Shown here piece by piece: positions 24,046 through 24,837 of a stretch of 24,837 nt of DNA. The notes beneath the pieces were generated by a model. The model was given only the letters and a program-made list of their open reading frames with translations. It was not told the DNA's origin and searched no databases. Both the position numbers and the translations under genes were made by a program. Source of the stretch: an uncultured Eubacterium sp. (lineage in GTDB: Bacteria > Bacillota > Clostridia > Lachnospirales > Lachnospiraceae); contig CAJUBQ010000067.1 of the NCBI GenBank assembly GCA_910584595.1, forward strand, positions 1 to 24,837. Direction: 5' to 3'. The stretch's first letter is position 1. Each line of letters begins with the position of its first letter.

Positions 24046-24080
24046 AGTATAAAAGAAAATATATTAAATAATCCTTAAAT
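24046..24080 (-). promoter_or_regulatory. Promoter with direct repeats of the second transporter module
   Basis: On the minus strand two ATTTAA hexamers (24075-24080 and 24064-24069) repeat with an 11-base period. They cover the -35 position of a promoter whose -10 is TATACT (24046-24051). No good -35 is present. This suggests activation by an OmpR-type regulator, most simply the one encoded in the operon. Confidence 0.45.
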
Positions 24081-24135
24081 CTTTTTATGTTTTTTTCTTT
24101 TTGTGCATACTTTTCATATATTTATAATGCAAAAA

Positions 24136-24187
24136 AGACAACTGTAAGTTCTTCTTTTTATTACAGAACTTACGGCTGTCTTTTTTT
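24136..24187. terminator. Bidirectional intrinsic terminator
   Basis: Seventeen-base arms (24136-24152 and 24165-24181) pair at 16 positions, counting one G-U pair, around a 12-base loop. Seven T residues follow on the plus strand and six on the minus strand. It isolates the permease promoter from transcription coming from the right. Bases 24081-24135 hold nothing else that I recognise. Confidence 0.8.
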
Positions 24188-24424
24188 ATCCAATTTATAG
24201 AAACTTTTCTGAAATTGGAATAAAAACCAAATCATCTTTTTTACAAATCTTAAAGCCAATGCTAAATCATAGATTCCATACTTTCCCCATCCAAAATACA
24301 CTATCCGTTCTTTATATTCTTCATGTCTCATTATTAAAACAGATATAACGCAAAATGATGTAAAGTTAGAGCATATTCCTATGTAACCTTCCGCTTTATC
24401 ATATTTTTGTAAAATTTTCTGCAT
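24170..24424 (-). CDS. Small hypothetical protein, doubtful
   Basis: An 84-codon frame is AT-rich and uses A- and T-ending codons unlike its neighbours. It encodes two hydrophobic stretches (about 14-32 and 52-70) and a very basic tail. There is no ribosome binding site before the ATG, which lies nine bases inside from the MITE edge. The stop codon falls within the terminator stem. It could be a gene fragment cut by the MITE insertion, a small membrane protein, or chance. I recognise no family. Confidence 0.3.
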   Translation of the reverse strand: MQKILQKYDKAEGYIGICSNFTSFCVISVLIMRHEEYKERIVYFGWGKYGIYDLALALRFVKKMIWFLFQFQKSFYKLDKKRQP

Positions 24425-24432
24425 TGTTATAC

Positions 24433-24596
24433 TAGAGCGTGTTTGAAAAATGCTTTCCGTGAGATGTGCTTCACACTTTGTGGAGAATTCATCCCAAATT
24501 TATGAGTCGTAGCGGGCTACGTTGATTAAATTTGGGATAAATTCTCCGCATAGTGGGGAGTGCAGATCGCGGGAATGATTTTTCAAACACGCTCTA
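24433..24596. mobile_element. 164-bp palindromic MITE
   Basis: Perfect 19-base terminal inverted repeats, TAGAGCGTGTTTGAAAAAT (24433-24451) and its complement (24578-24596), enclose a nested palindrome. In it, GGAGAATT/ATCCCAAATTTA pairs with TAAATTTGGGAT/AATTCTCC, with an inner hairpin GTAGC-GG-GCTAC. There is no coding capacity. The outermost TA on each side could be a two-base target duplication, as for IS630/Tc1-type elements; that is inference. Isolated ends of the same element occur at 5849-5882 and 11265-11283. The mobilising transposase is not in the window. Confidence 0.8.
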
Positions 24597-24651
24597 AGGA
24601 ACTGTAAATAAATAACCCATGATCTTTGCTTGTCTTTTTCTACGATAGCGC
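24597..24651. repeat. Partial copy of the 11284-11367 repeat
   Basis: Following the MITE without a gap, AGGAACTGTAAATAAATAA (24597-24615) is identical to 11284-11302, and 24626-24651 matches 11312-11337 with two differences. The distal inverted end is missing. The remaining sequence to the toxin stop (24652-24696) holds only a weak small hairpin. Confidence 0.65.
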
Positions 24652-24696
24652 CAGGCAAAAATCAGTTAATCTTCTATGGCAGCTTGCCGATACTAC

Positions 24697-24837
24697 TTAC
24701 CGGTAAAATAACTTTGTGTAATCCGTCTGCGTATCTGCGATGTGATATACATATACAGTTTCATGAATAACCCGGTATATGACAATGTGTTTTTTGCAGA
24801 TTACCATCCGGTATCCCTGCTCATTCAGCCAATCGTC
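24697..24837 (-). CDS. RelE/ParE-type toxin, C-terminal fragment
   Basis: A frame open at the right edge of the window encodes 46 residues and ends in TAA at 24697. The order GYRMVICKKHIVIYRVIHETVYVYHIADTQTDY matches the last strands of RelE/ParE-superfamily toxins, where a Gly-Tyr-Arg motif is followed by a strand ending in a Tyr and a His-x-x-Asp/Gly-Arg-type tail. The N terminus and the expected upstream antitoxin lie outside the window. The fragment is too short to decide between an mRNA interferase (RelE) and a gyrase inhibitor (ParE). Confidence 0.6.
   Translation of the reverse strand, partial: DDWLNEQGYRMVICKKHIVIYRVIHETVYVYHIADTQTDYTKLFYR

Noticed and set aside
24433..24596. Inverted repeats considered as a CRISPR-like or structured ncRNA locus
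   Set aside because: There are only nested inverted repeats with no spacers, and isolated ends recur elsewhere, which fits a MITE.

Overview
The window reads as chromosomal DNA of a low-GC Gram-positive anaerobe of the Clostridia, most likely a gut Lachnospiraceae-type organism. This placement is inferred from AGGAGG-type ribosome binding sites, several TTG starts, sigma-A promoters, lantibiotic-type and Bce/Vex-type ABC-plus-two-component modules, modular GH43 arabinanases with Ig-like and LamG domains, and Gram-positive chemoreceptors. No rRNA, tRNA, CRISPR array or phage structural gene was seen.

Layout. (1) 127-3743, plus strand: an antimicrobial-peptide-type module with an OmpR-family response regulator, a LanF/BcrA-type ATPase carrying a Glu in the Q-loop, an ABC-2-type permease and a one-TM histidine kinase. 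A pair of 11-bp-spaced direct repeats sits in front of the transporter genes. (2) 3766-5686, minus: a YtrA-type GntR repressor, ABC ATPase and permease operon with a near-perfect promoter whose -10 lies inside the predicted operator. (3) 5726-6562, minus: a Phd/YefM-Doc toxin-antitoxin pair with promoter and terminator. (4) 6671-11085, minus: two paralogous GH43 endo-arabinanases, one lipoprotein and one freely secreted with extra domains. (5) 11365-12294, minus: an M19 dipeptidase. (6) 12512-14722, plus: a membrane Cache-GGDEF-EAL protein with a dead GGDEF and an intact EAL. (7) 14848-15217, minus: a small independent transcription unit with its own promoter, two tandem copies of a ~42-nt pseudoknot-like RNA unit, an intrinsic terminator, a ribosome binding site and a tiny ORF. 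(8) 15284-18788, minus: two co-directional chemoreceptors behind a consensus promoter. (9) 18805-24080, minus: a second peptide-type module (FtsX permease, ATPase, response regulator, kinase), again with 11-bp direct repeats in the promoter. (10) 24136-24837: a bidirectional terminator, a small unrecognised ORF, a 164-bp palindromic MITE, a second repeat and the C-terminal end of a RelE/ParE-type toxin that runs off the window.

How the parts fit. Three ABC systems, each beside its own regulator, suggest a locus for sensing and surviving cell-envelope stress. The arabinanases attack plant pectin side chains outside the cell. The chemoreceptors and the c-di-GMP phosphodiesterase add motility and lifestyle signalling.

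The most unusual element is the tandem leader RNA at 15041-15184. In both repeats a loop UCAG is complementary to a downstream CUGA tail, and the same tail can instead pair with the loop and 3' arm of the following terminator. This is the layout expected of a transcription-attenuating riboswitch. It matches no class I can name with confidence. The end of the MITE recurs at three places, each time just 3' of a minus-strand gene and in the same orientation.
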